A stretch of DNA of 64,000 bases from Sphingomonas alpina (GTDB taxonomy: Bacteria; Pseudomonadota; Alphaproteobacteria; Sphingomonadales; Sphingomonadaceae), in assembly GCF_014490665.1 (NCBI RefSeq), contig NZ_CP061038.1, positions 5,106,501-5,170,500 on the forward strand. The letters run 5' to 3'. A program made the position numbers and the translations under genes. The notes under the pieces are model-generated. The model was not told the origin of the DNA. It worked only from the letters and a program-made list of their open reading frames with translations, and made no database searches. Each line of letters opens with the position of its first letter. The first letter of the stretch is position 1. Positions 43,579 through 51,462 of this stretch are shown here, piece by piece.

Positions 43579-44673
43579 TCAGCCGAGCTTGAGCGACCGT
43601 GCCGCCTGGTAGAATTCCTTCCACGGCCCCGACCGCCCGGCACGCTCCTTGACGATATGGTCGATATAGGCGCGCAGGCGCTTGCCGTCCTCAGGCGAAT
43701 CCTTGAGCACCACGCCCTGTAGCTGCCGCGCGACATGCGCCGCCGAGAGCCTGCCATCATCGAGATAGGCGGCCTCCAGCGCGGCGGCGTGAAGGACATT
43801 GACCGCCTCCGCGGTGGACATCACTGCGTCGGGGCGGTTGAGGCTTGCGCCCTCCGCAGTGCGGCCGGTGCGCAGGTCCTGGAAGACGCGCACCAGTATT
43901 TCGGCGACATCGCGTTCGCCGTGCACCTTGACGCCGGCAGGGCCCAGCCGCTCTCCGAGCTGACGCAGTACCAATTCCTGCTCGAACGCTGGATCGGCGA
44001 TGGGATGGACGGTCTCGAAATTGAAGCGGCGTTTCAGCGCGCTCGACATTTCATGGACGCCACGGTCGCGCAGATTGGCGGTGGCGATCACGTTGAAGCC
44101 GGGCGCGGCGCTGGCGACCGCATCAGGCCCGAGTTCGGGTAAAGCGAGCGCCTTTTCCGACAGGATCGAGATCAGCGCGTCCTGCACCTCGGGCGGGCAA
44201 CGGGTGATTTCCTCAAAGCGCACGATCCGCCCGCTGCGCATCGCATTGAGCACCGGCGAGGGCACCAACGCTCGTTCGCTCGGACCCTCGGCGAGAAGTA
44301 GGGCGTAGTTCCAGCCATAGCGGATATGGTCCTCGGTGGTTCCGGCCGATCCCTGCACCACCAGCCCGGAAGTGCCGCAAATGGCAGCCGCGAGCAGTTC
44401 GGAGAGCAGCGACTTTGCCGTCCCCGGCTCACCCACCAGCATCAGCCCCTGCTGGCTCATCAGGCTGACGATCGCGCGGTCGACCAACGGATCGTCGCCA
44501 TAGAATTTGCGCGAGATACCCTGTTTGGGATCGCCGAGAAGGAAACGGCGCACCGCGCGCGGCGAGAGTTGCCAGCCCTGCGGGCGCGGGCTGGTATCGC
44601 TGGCCGCCAATGTGGCGAGTTCGGCGGCGTACCGCGCCTCGGCGGCTGGCCGCAGGATCTGTTGCTCGGCCAT
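43579..44673 (-). CDS. MoxR-type AAA+ ATPase (YehL-like)
   Basis: From the ATG at 44673 (364 residues), which overlaps the DUF4132 stop by one base. Walker A is GEPGTAKS at 81-88, Walker B is RIVRFEEITR, sensor 1 is FNVIATANLRDRG, and an Arg-finger segment SSALKRRFNFE follows. MoxR ATPases form hexamers that remodel protein or metal-cofactor complexes, usually with a VWA partner encoded nearby, as here. The frame is open back to 44745 but the extra part is shadow sequence of the upstream gene. Confidence 0.93.
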   Translation of the reverse strand: MAEQQILRPAAEARYAAELATLAASDTSPRPQGWQLSPRAVRRFLLGDPKQGISRKFYGDDPLVDRAIVSLMSQQGLMLVGEPGTAKSLLSELLAAAICGTSGLVVQGSAGTTEDHIRYGWNYALLLAEGPSERALVPSPVLNAMRSGRIVRFEEITRCPPEVQDALISILSEKALALPELGPDAVASAAPGFNVIATANLRDRGVHEMSSALKRRFNFETVHPIADPAFEQELVLRQLGERLGPAGVKVHGERDVAEILVRVFQDLRTGRTAEGASLNRPDAVMSTAEAVNVLHAAALEAAYLDDGRLSAAHVARQLQGVVLKDSPEDGKRLRAYIDHIVKERAGRSGPWKEFYQAARSLKLG

Positions 44674-47600
44674 CAATGGACTTTCTTTTGCCAGTCGGGA
44701 TCGAAGCCGCTGCCTTTGGCGGCGATATCGTACAGGTCCTGCCACGTCTCGGCGAGCAGCACTGGCGGCACTTCCTTCAGCGTGAGCTGACGGCCGTGAT
44801 AGCCGTTGTCGCGCAGCACGCGGAAGCTGAGCGTGTGGAGTGCTGCCAGCGTGTTTTCTTCGGGCAGCGGGCTGCCGCTGAACTCGATTTCCGCGACGAT
44901 CGCAGCACTGCGATAAGGGCGCTCATAGCTGGTAAACCAGCCGCCATCGCCCGCGGCGCCGCGAACATAGCCCAGCTTGGTGGCGATGCCGCGCAGTTTG
45001 AAAGTCTCGATCATCCAGCCTTCGCGGTCGCGGATTTCCTGCCTGCCGCCCATCGCCTCGGTCACTTCGGGCAGCGCGCGGCCAACCTGGTCGAATGGCG
45101 GCGCGACCTCATAGTCCGCAAGATGCCGTTGCCAGGCGCCGATCGCACCGTCCTCGAGGAGCGAACGATGCGCCAGTTGCACTTCGGCGAAGTCTGCGAG
45201 CGCCACATCTTCGTCTGCGGCATTGGTATAAGAGCCGTCGCCGAGCGGTCGGAAAGCCCCGGCGACCCGTCCGTTGCCATCGACCCCCAACCAGATAAGC
45301 CGGCGCGCCAGCCGCCCGACCAATGGATGCGCGGCGAGAAAGCTTTCCCAGTCCTCAAGGCGCCAGCGCCGTCCGAGATACATGGCCTCGCGTAGCCGCT
45401 CGGTCTGGCTGGCGAAGACCTGCTTGCTCTCCTTGCGCGCGGTCGAGACGAGTTTCTTTGCGGCCTCGATCAGCGGTTTCTCCTCGTCGATGCGGGGTGC
45501 GGGAAGCGCCTTTACCTCCTTGCCATCGGCGTTGACCAGAACGAGGCCATCTGCGCTGTCGAGCCGGAGAGCGTAGGTGCGGTCGCGGCCGCAATCGAGA
45601 TCGATCGCGCCATCAGTGTCGAGCCCAGCGGTAGGCACGGTACGGTCGGCCAGCTCCTCTGCGCTCCAGCCGCGCCGGTCGGCCACGGATTCTACCAACG
45701 TGCCGGCATGCGCCTGGACCGAGCGCTGCTTCGAGCGATTGGCGGCTGCGAGCACGAGCTGCAGCGCGGCGCTGGCGGGGTTGCTCGCCAGCATCTCCAG
45801 CAGCGCTTTGGCCTGTGACGTGCGTGCGCCATGCTCCTTCAGGAAGGGGCGGACCTTCTGTGCCGCATCAGCGCCATCGACGCGGGTGGCGAGCGCCAGG
45901 ATGCCCTTGCTGTCCACCGCGCTGCCCAGATAGGTGCCGAGCTTCACGCGCCTTAGCTGGGCGAAGACCGTGTCGCGATCGGTCGCATAATAATCGGCCG
46001 CCTGCGGATAGCGCTTCACCGTATCGATATTCTGCCGCAGCGTCGCTGCAACATTGGCCGCGGCATATTGATTGGCCTCCTCCTCGGTGCAGGTCCGAAT
46101 GTCCTGCTCGATCCAGCTTGTCAGCACCGCCCAGCCCAGGCGATGTGCGTCGCCGGGCGACAGCCGGTCGAGCCAAAGGTCGATCAACGCATTACCGCCC
46201 GGTTGCTTGAGCTTGGCCGCGAGCGTCACCCACCATTGCGGAATGCGCGGGTCAATCGTCTCGCCGTTGCGCCAGTGCAATGCCGGCAATTGAGCGAAGG
46301 GGAACCAGGTCAGCGCCTTGTCCGTCGCCTTGGCGAGCGCGGCATCGGCTTCCTTGATCATCGCCGCGCTGTCGAAGAAATCGCCGACATCATCGCCCAA
46401 TCGCTCGAGCGCGGTGATCATCGCTGCGCGCGCAAGTTCGCTTCTTTCCTTCTTCAGCACGCGGCGCAGCGTCGCAATCTTATCGCGCGCCTCGCGTTGG
46501 GCGAGCCATTCGGCGGCGCCAGCACGGACATCTTGGCGTCCATCGTCGAGCAGGCGGGCGATCGCGTCATCGATCCCTGGCGCCGCTCGCAGTAACTGGC
46601 GGGCGCGCGCGCGCAACGTCGCGCTACTGCCACTCGCCAGGAGCATCAGCGGCTGCTGGTAGCGGCGCGGCGCCGTGGGGAAAAAGGCAAGCAGGTCGAG
46701 CGCGGCACGGACGGCGAAAGCGCGGGTTTCGGAGCGGGGCTTGAGGCCGAACGCTTCATCGAGCAGGTCGAACCGGTCGCACAGCGCGACCCAGAACGGC
46801 AAGTCCTGCTCAAGGAACGGCTGGTACCATGTTGCGCCGAGATGCTCGGCGATCGGGTCACGCCCGCCGAAGCGCGTCCACAGGTCCAGCACCACGCGGA
46901 TGTCGGCGCCTGCGGCGATCCGCCGCGCGAGTGCATTCCCCGGGGGGCCGGCCCAGTCACTGAAGACCGTGGCGAAATACCCGTTGGTGCTGGCCAGCGC
47001 AAAGCGCACGCTGTGCCAGAGGGTAAGCCGCGGATCGTCGAAAAACGCGTCCACGCCAGTGCCGCGGCCCTCATGTGAGCGGATCCAGCCGAGTGACGTG
47101 TTCTGTTGGTTGCCGATCTGGTACGCGCTCTCACCAAGTTTGCGGATCATGTCGAACTGTGCCTGACCCACCTTGCTGAACTGGCGGCTCCAATGCCAGC
47201 GTTCACGCGACGCCTCTGCCTGCGCCGCGGCAAGCTTTACGTTGAACGTCGCCGCCGCTGGCCGGAGAAGCGCCAGCACCTCATCGGGAATAGGCGTGAC
47301 CTCGGCAATCATCGGACGCGGCGGCGTCGCCACCCAGCTTCCGTCGACCGCGGTGTAGCCTTCGGGACCGTCGCCGGGTCCGGCAGCACCGGCTTCGGTG
47401 GTGGTGGACGCGAAACTTCCCGTCGCCCGTTCAATCGCCGCGAGGACGCGTGGAGCCGTCTCGTCGGCCTTCCATTCCGCCAGCAATCCGGCGGCCAGGT
47501 CGCCCAGGCTTGTAGCAACCAGCTCGACCATCTCGGCCCGTACAGCGGGTGTCGCCTGCGGATACCGTGCCGCCAAATGCGCGCGGAGGAGATCGGCATC

Positions 47601-48395
47601 GGCGCCGGTCAGCGCCTGCCTGGCGCTTTCACGCGCCTTTTTCGACGACCCGGTCGCGAGCTCGGCCAGCGGCTCCAGGAAAGCGTCGGCAAGCTTGAGG
47701 CGTCCCATCGCCGCTGCAAATTCTGCGCGCTGGTCCGCGCCCAGTGCGGGCAGTGCCGCGACGACGGCATCGTGCCGCGCTCCAAGCCAGGGCATCACGC
47801 CGGCGAAACGTTCGACGCAATTCTCGGCGCGATAATTTCCCACGTCATTGCCGAACAGAATGTCGAGGACTGGCAGCAACCCCAGATCTGCCAACGCAGC
47901 CAGCGCAGCGAGTTGGTCGAGTGACTGATCCTTGCGGCCATGACCAAGCCATTGCGTCGTGACCTGGCGCAGCCATTCAGGCGACTTCTTGGAACCGAAG
48001 TACCAGCTGTCATGCTGTATGGCCTCCAGTGCGCTCAGCGCTTCGCCGAGCCGCCGCATCTGTGCTGCATCCCATTCAACGCCGGGCGCGAACAGCCCAC
48101 TCTCGTCTCGCGGCGGAAAGCTGCGCATTCGTCGCGCCCAAATGGCTTGCACCTTGCCCGTGGCGAGCGTCGACAGCACCGAACTGGCATCTCCAGATGC
48201 GACATAAGCGCCAATTTGCCGTTCGATTCCCGGAGCCGCCTTGCCCAGCCGATCGAAATGCTTCGCGACACGGCGCGCGATCTTGGCTCCGTTGCGCGGT
48301 GCCGGATCGCCGATACCACGGATGTCCACGGAGACCGTGCTACCTGTCAAAGCTCCGATCCCACGGCGCAACCTGTCGAACAGTGTTTCGACCAT
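44673..48395 (-). CDS. DUF4132 domain protein (MolR/YehI-like), first gene of the minus-strand operon
   Basis: The ATG at 48395 (1240 residues) has GGGGGAAG upstream; the open frame reaches 48455 without support. Most of the protein is helical repeats (for example LLDDGRQDVRAGAAEWLAQREARDK). The C-terminal DUF4132 part contains FLAAHPLVGRLARRLIWLG, FAEVQLAHRSLLEDGAIGAW and HLADYEVAPPFDQ, matching the paralogue at 34286-38071. As first gene of the operon it may act as scaffold or substrate of the MoxR-VWA machinery. No catalytic residues can be named. Confidence 0.87.
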   Translation of the reverse strand: MVETLFDRLRRGIGALTGSTVSVDIRGIGDPAPRNGAKIARRVAKHFDRLGKAAPGIERQIGAYVASGDASSVLSTLATGKVQAIWARRMRSFPPRDESGLFAPGVEWDAAQMRRLGEALSALEAIQHDSWYFGSKKSPEWLRQVTTQWLGHGRKDQSLDQLAALAALADLGLLPVLDILFGNDVGNYRAENCVERFAGVMPWLGARHDAVVAALPALGADQRAEFAAAMGRLKLADAFLEPLAELATGSSKKARESARQALTGADADLLRAHLAARYPQATPAVRAEMVELVATSLGDLAAGLLAEWKADETAPRVLAAIERATGSFASTTTEAGAAGPGDGPEGYTAVDGSWVATPPRPMIAEVTPIPDEVLALLRPAAATFNVKLAAAQAEASRERWHWSRQFSKVGQAQFDMIRKLGESAYQIGNQQNTSLGWIRSHEGRGTGVDAFFDDPRLTLWHSVRFALASTNGYFATVFSDWAGPPGNALARRIAAGADIRVVLDLWTRFGGRDPIAEHLGATWYQPFLEQDLPFWVALCDRFDLLDEAFGLKPRSETRAFAVRAALDLLAFFPTAPRRYQQPLMLLASGSSATLRARARQLLRAAPGIDDAIARLLDDGRQDVRAGAAEWLAQREARDKIATLRRVLKKERSELARAAMITALERLGDDVGDFFDSAAMIKEADAALAKATDKALTWFPFAQLPALHWRNGETIDPRIPQWWVTLAAKLKQPGGNALIDLWLDRLSPGDAHRLGWAVLTSWIEQDIRTCTEEEANQYAAANVAATLRQNIDTVKRYPQAADYYATDRDTVFAQLRRVKLGTYLGSAVDSKGILALATRVDGADAAQKVRPFLKEHGARTSQAKALLEMLASNPASAALQLVLAAANRSKQRSVQAHAGTLVESVADRRGWSAEELADRTVPTAGLDTDGAIDLDCGRDRTYALRLDSADGLVLVNADGKEVKALPAPRIDEEKPLIEAAKKLVSTARKESKQVFASQTERLREAMYLGRRWRLEDWESFLAAHPLVGRLARRLIWLGVDGNGRVAGAFRPLGDGSYTNAADEDVALADFAEVQLAHRSLLEDGAIGAWQRHLADYEVAPPFDQVGRALPEVTEAMGGRQEIRDREGWMIETFKLRGIATKLGYVRGAAGDGGWFTSYERPYRSAAIVAEIEFSGSPLPEENTLAALHTLSFRVLRDNGYHGRQLTLKEVPPVLLAETWQDLYDIAAKGSGFDPDWQKKVH

Positions 48396-48722
48396 TGATG
48401 GCTTCCCCCTGCTAGGCCGCGTTCTAGGTAGACCGATACGGCGGTTCCTAACCATCCCTTTCGTTGATCAATCCGCACGGTCGCGTTGCGATAGGATCGG
48501 ATCAGCTCTCGACCTCTTCCGGCCGCTTGCCGTGAGCGTCGCTGGCGTCGACCGGCAAGCGCGGAAAACCTTGTTCACGGAGGGAGCGGGATTTGCTCAA
48601 ACTCAAATGCCATCCTAGAATAATCCATATGGCGACCGGGAGAGAACGCCCCGGAGCGGAAGAGTGGACCTGCTCTTCTCGTATTCGCAGCAATCTCCGA
48701 CACCAGGCAGTGGAGTAAATCT
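48396..48722. other. 327-bp divergent intergenic region between DUF4132 and the NTF2-like gene
   Basis: It should hold promoters for the yeh-like operon (minus) and the NTF2-like gene (plus). Apart from one candidate promoter, listed separately, I see no repeat, RNA gene or short coding sequence in it. Confidence 0.5.
48593..48621 (+). promoter_or_regulatory. Candidate sigma-70 promoter of the NTF2-like gene
   Basis: TTGCTC at 48593-48598 and TAGAAT at 48616-48621 are separated by 17 bases, with the -10 box one mismatch from consensus. It points at the gene starting at 48723. Predicted by eye only. Confidence 0.35.
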
Positions 48723-49097
48723 ATGGAAGACGCTGAACATAGTTTGCGAGCCTTGGCTCAAGTCTATTTCGATGCCGCGTACGACATGGATGCGGAGCAG
48801 TTCCAGGCGATATTTCACCCGCTCAGTGCTGTAACCAGGATTGGCGATGACGGTGAGGTCGGTGTGATGCCGATCGAGACCTGGCTGGCCGGCGTGCGCA
48901 ATGCGACCGCGCCGCGAAAGCTCAAGCTCGAGCGCAAGGACGAGGTCGTCGCGATCGATGTTTCGGACAATCTTGCCCTGGTAAAACTCAGGCTTCAGAT
49001 GCCGCCGCGTTACTTCACCGACCTGCTGTCATGCCTGAAGGTGCAGGGCGCCTGGAAGATCGTACAGAAGGTGATGTCGGTCGACGTCCGTCAATAG
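48723..49097 (+). CDS. NTF2-like (SnoaL/lumazine-binding type) protein
   Basis: A 124-residue protein with the cone-like alpha+beta layout of the NTF2 superfamily: helical N-terminus LRALAQVYFDAAYDMDAEQFQAIFHP, then a helix MPIETWLAGV, and long strands ending in LVKLRLQMPPRYFTDLLSCLKVQGAWKIVQKVMSVD. The YFTDLLSCLKVQGAWKIVQK end is typical of the Lumazine_bd_2/SnoaL-like group of small enzymes and ligand binders. The ligand is unknown. It stands alone between the yeh-like operon and the sigma-54 regulator. Confidence 0.75.
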   Translation: MEDAEHSLRALAQVYFDAAYDMDAEQFQAIFHPLSAVTRIGDDGEVGVMPIETWLAGVRNATAPRKLKLERKDEVVAIDVSDNLALVKLRLQMPPRYFTDLLSCLKVQGAWKIVQKVMSVDVRQ

Positions 49098-49643
49098 ATC
49101 CGCCTGGTCAATCGTCGATGCAGTCGTATTGCGAGCGCTTGAGGCTTGCGGCGTCGAGGTCAAGCGCGTCCGAGGCGATAGATCGAAGCGCCATGCGTTC
49201 ATTGCCGTCGACGACAATGAAACCACCAGGATCGGCGCTCGAGTCGAACCAGCGTTAAAATATTCCGACGGATGTCGGTGCGGTGGCTCAGAGATTTTAT
49301 AGCTGTACTAATATTATGCCAAATGAGGTGTTCGGGGAAGTCCTGACTGGAATTCCGGAATCGCCGCGAATCGGTGATAAGTCTGCGCGAACTATGTTGC
49401 ATCGCCAGACCCCGCCAGCATTTCTCCAACCGTAGTTAAGCGGCAGTACGTGATCTTTTCCCGATCAGAGTCGATTGACCATAGTTTTGGGCGGGTGATA
49501 AGCTGTGTTTACTGTCGAGAGTCGCAAAAATCTGCGGTCTGCAACATTCATTGCCAATCGGCCCGGCCTCTCGTCGGGACGGTCGGTTTGATGCGGATCG
49601 TGCCACTCAACGAAAACAACCCCGGGTCGCGCACGGGGAAAGC
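49098..49643. other. 546-bp region without a confident gene
   Basis: A plus-strand frame from about 49118 to 49302 reads in part EVKRVRGDRSKRHAFIAVDD, which looks protein-like, but it lacks ATG or GTG starts and a ribosome site (a TTG is the only option). It may be a short gene or a fragment. The rest is AT-richer than its surroundings and holds a candidate promoter at 49475-49502. Confidence 0.4.
49475..49502 (+). promoter_or_regulatory. Candidate sigma-70 promoter of the sigma-54 activator gene
   Basis: TTGACC at 49475-49480 and GATAAG at 49497-49502 with 16 bases between them. It lies about 140 bases before the activator ATG. Modest match, by eye only. Confidence 0.3.
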
Positions 49644-50582
49644 ATGTCCGATGCGGTAGGCGAGATGCTTGGTACGAGCGACGCGATTACGCGTCTGCGC
49701 GCGCTGACGCCTAAAATCGCCCGCAGTTCCGCGCCGATCCTGATCACCGGCTCCACCGGCACCGGCAAAGAGCATTTCGCGCGCGGTCTCCACCGCGCCA
49801 GCCGCCGGGCTCATGCGCCATTTGTCGCGATCAATTGCGGCGCGATCCCCGACACGCTGTTCGAGGCCGAACTGTTCGGGTTCGAGCGTGGCAGCTTTAC
49901 CGGCGCCTTCCAGGCACAAAAGGGAAAGGCCGTGCTGGCCGATGGCGGCACCCTGTTTCTCGACGAAATCGGGGAATTACCGCCACTCAGCCAGACCAAA
50001 TTGCTGCGCATGCTCGAAGAGCGCGAGGTCAATCCGATCGGCGCCCCGCGTCCGGTCAAGGTCGATCTGCGCATCGTCGCGGCGACCAATCGCGCGGTCG
50101 AGGAGCAGGTCGAAGAGGGGAGCTTCCGCAGCGATCTCTATTATCGCCTCAATGTCGCGCGCGTCGATCTGCCGGACCTGAGCGAGCGGCGCGAGGATAT
50201 CGCGCTTTACCTCCACCACTTCATCGATCGTTTCAATCGACGCGACGATTGCCGGGTCGGCAGCCCCGACAATGAGCTGATGAACGTGCTGCTCGATTAT
50301 GACTGGCCCGGCAACGTTCGCGAAGTGCGCAACTTCGTCGAAGGGGTCTTTATCGACCCGCCCGACGGCCCGATCGGCGTATGTCATATTCCCGCCGCCT
50401 TCCTTCGGCTGCAGTCGAGCTATTCGCGGAGCAGCGACGAAGAGCGCAACCTTATCCTGTCGGTGCTGGAGAAGACCGACTGGAACAAGGTCGAAGCCGC
50501 GAAGGAACTGCACTGGTCGCGCATGACATTGTACCGCAAGCTGACCAAACACCATGTCACACGCGGCGGCGCCGGGAGCTAA
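49644..50582 (+). CDS. Sigma-54-dependent transcriptional activator, PspF-like (no sensor domain)
   Basis: The ATG at 49644 (312 residues) has GGGGAAAG upstream. Only about ten residues precede the AAA+ domain, so there is no receiver, PAS or GAF domain; in this it resembles PspF. Walker A is GSTGTGKE at 36-43, the sigma-54-contacting loop is GSFTGAF at 83-89 (canonical GAFTGA with Ala to Ser), Walker B is GGTLFLDE at 101-108, and DWPGNVREVRNF follows. A Fis-type HTH closes the protein (EAAKELHWSRMTLYRKL). It binds enhancers and remodels the sigma-54 holoenzyme. It is encoded just before a near-consensus sigma-54 promoter, so it very likely controls the operon from 51054 onward. A partner would have to regulate its activity. 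Confidence 0.93.
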   Translation: MSDAVGEMLGTSDAITRLRALTPKIARSSAPILITGSTGTGKEHFARGLHRASRRAHAPFVAINCGAIPDTLFEAELFGFERGSFTGAFQAQKGKAVLADGGTLFLDEIGELPPLSQTKLLRMLEEREVNPIGAPRPVKVDLRIVAATNRAVEEQVEEGSFRSDLYYRLNVARVDLPDLSERREDIALYLHHFIDRFNRRDDCRVGSPDNELMNVLLDYDWPGNVREVRNFVEGVFIDPPDGPIGVCHIPAAFLRLQSSYSRSSDEERNLILSVLEKTDWNKVEAAKELHWSRMTLYRKLTKHHVTRGGAGS

Positions 50583-50722
50583 AGCCTCGCGCTGGCAGCG
50601 CCGTGGCGATCCTGTTTCGACACTAGGAAAGAGCGCGCCGATATAAGGCCGGCAAGCGATGACATGCCCGAGTCCGTGTGACGGTTGAATCGCCACCGGC
50701 GACAGGGTCGTGGGAGATATGG

Positions 50723-50970
50723 GACACCGGTTGTGTCGTATCTTTTTGCGCTACCTCTGCCAGGCGGCTAATATAATATCTTTATATATCAAGGGCTAAT
50801 GCGACACATAAGGTCTTGGGCATCGCTTGGGCACGAGGCGGGGTTTCGATATGATTTCGCCCACGCAATAATCCCTCGGCAGGAGCGGACCGATTTTTAC
50901 GCTCGAGGCTCCGGGGGCGTAACACTGTCGCAGCCGCGATCGGGGAGTGTGACACAATAGCTGTTACACA
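50723..50970. promoter_or_regulatory. Candidate enhancer sites for the sigma-54 activator
   Basis: Related motifs recur upstream of the sigma-54 promoter: a perfect GACAC-CGGTT-GTGTC palindrome at 50723-50737, GCGACACA at 50801-50808, GTGTGACAC at 50947-50955 and TGTTACACA at 50962-50970. They lie about 40 to 285 bases before the promoter, a normal range for upstream activating sequences. Assignment to the adjacent activator is inferred. Confidence 0.45.
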
Positions 50971-51007
50971 CCGCGGAAAAAACGGCTGATTTCCGGCAAA
51001 TATCAAC

Positions 51008-51023
51008 TGGCACGCAACCTGCT
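51008..51023 (+). promoter_or_regulatory. Sigma-54 (-24/-12) promoter
   Basis: TGGCACGCAACCTGCT matches the consensus TGGCACG-N4-TTGCW at all specified positions but one, with GG and GC exactly ten bases apart. It lies 30 bases before the DUF3467 start codon and downstream of a sigma-54 activator gene, which makes a chance match unlikely. Confidence 0.85.
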
Positions 51024-51053
51024 GATGCTTGGCAAGCAGGGAGTGACTTGCCC

Positions 51054-51458
51054 ATGAAGCGGTTGAGATCGGTATCGGAAGCAAATGAGCGCGCGGGCGG
51101 TGAGTCCGAAGGCGTCGTTGCCGCGATCTACGTCAACTATTTCGAGCTCGGGCATAACCCGTTCGAGTTCCTGATCGATTTCGGCCAGTTCCATCCCGGC
51201 CTTGCGGACGGCGAAGGCGCGACCGCGATTCACAGCCGCATCGCGCTCGCCCCGCCTTACGCCAAGATGCTGTCGGCACTGCTCGCCCGATCGGTGCGCG
51301 AGCATGAAACCGAATATGGTCCGATCGCCGTGGTCGGTGCGCTCTCCAGCCCGATCGATTCAGTACTCAGCCCGCTCGGCGATTTCGAGGAGCGCGCCCG
51401 CGCGCTGCGCTCGCAACAGCCCCATTCCACTTCGGCCCCTTCAAACAACCATAGGTGA
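51054..51458 (+). CDS. DUF3467 domain protein
   Basis: The ATG at 51054 (134 residues) has AGGGAGTG at a good distance. The DUF3467 core is clear: IYVNYFELGHNPFEFLIDFG followed by HSRIALAPPYAKMLSALL and HETEYGPI. These are small beta-rich cytoplasmic proteins of unknown role, often encoded with other genes of unknown function. The last 20 residues are polar and look disordered. It is the first gene of the sigma-54 operon, five bases before the protease gene, so it is expected to be made in the highest amount. Confidence 0.85.
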   Translation: MKRLRSVSEANERAGGESEGVVAAIYVNYFELGHNPFEFLIDFGQFHPGLADGEGATAIHSRIALAPPYAKMLSALLARSVREHETEYGPIAVVGALSSPIDSVLSPLGDFEERARALRSQQPHSTSAPSNNHR

Positions 51459-51462
51459 TTCG

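Larger units (their letters stand above)
50583..51053. other. 471-bp regulatory region before the sigma-54 operon
   Basis: No coding sequence is supported. It holds a sigma-54 promoter, several GACAC/GTGTC-type motifs upstream of it (both listed separately) and an AT-rich patch around 50771-50790 that includes TATAAT at 50772-50777 without a matching -35 box. AT-rich DNA between enhancer and promoter could help bending or bind IHF, but I cannot point to a clear IHF site. Confidence 0.6.
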
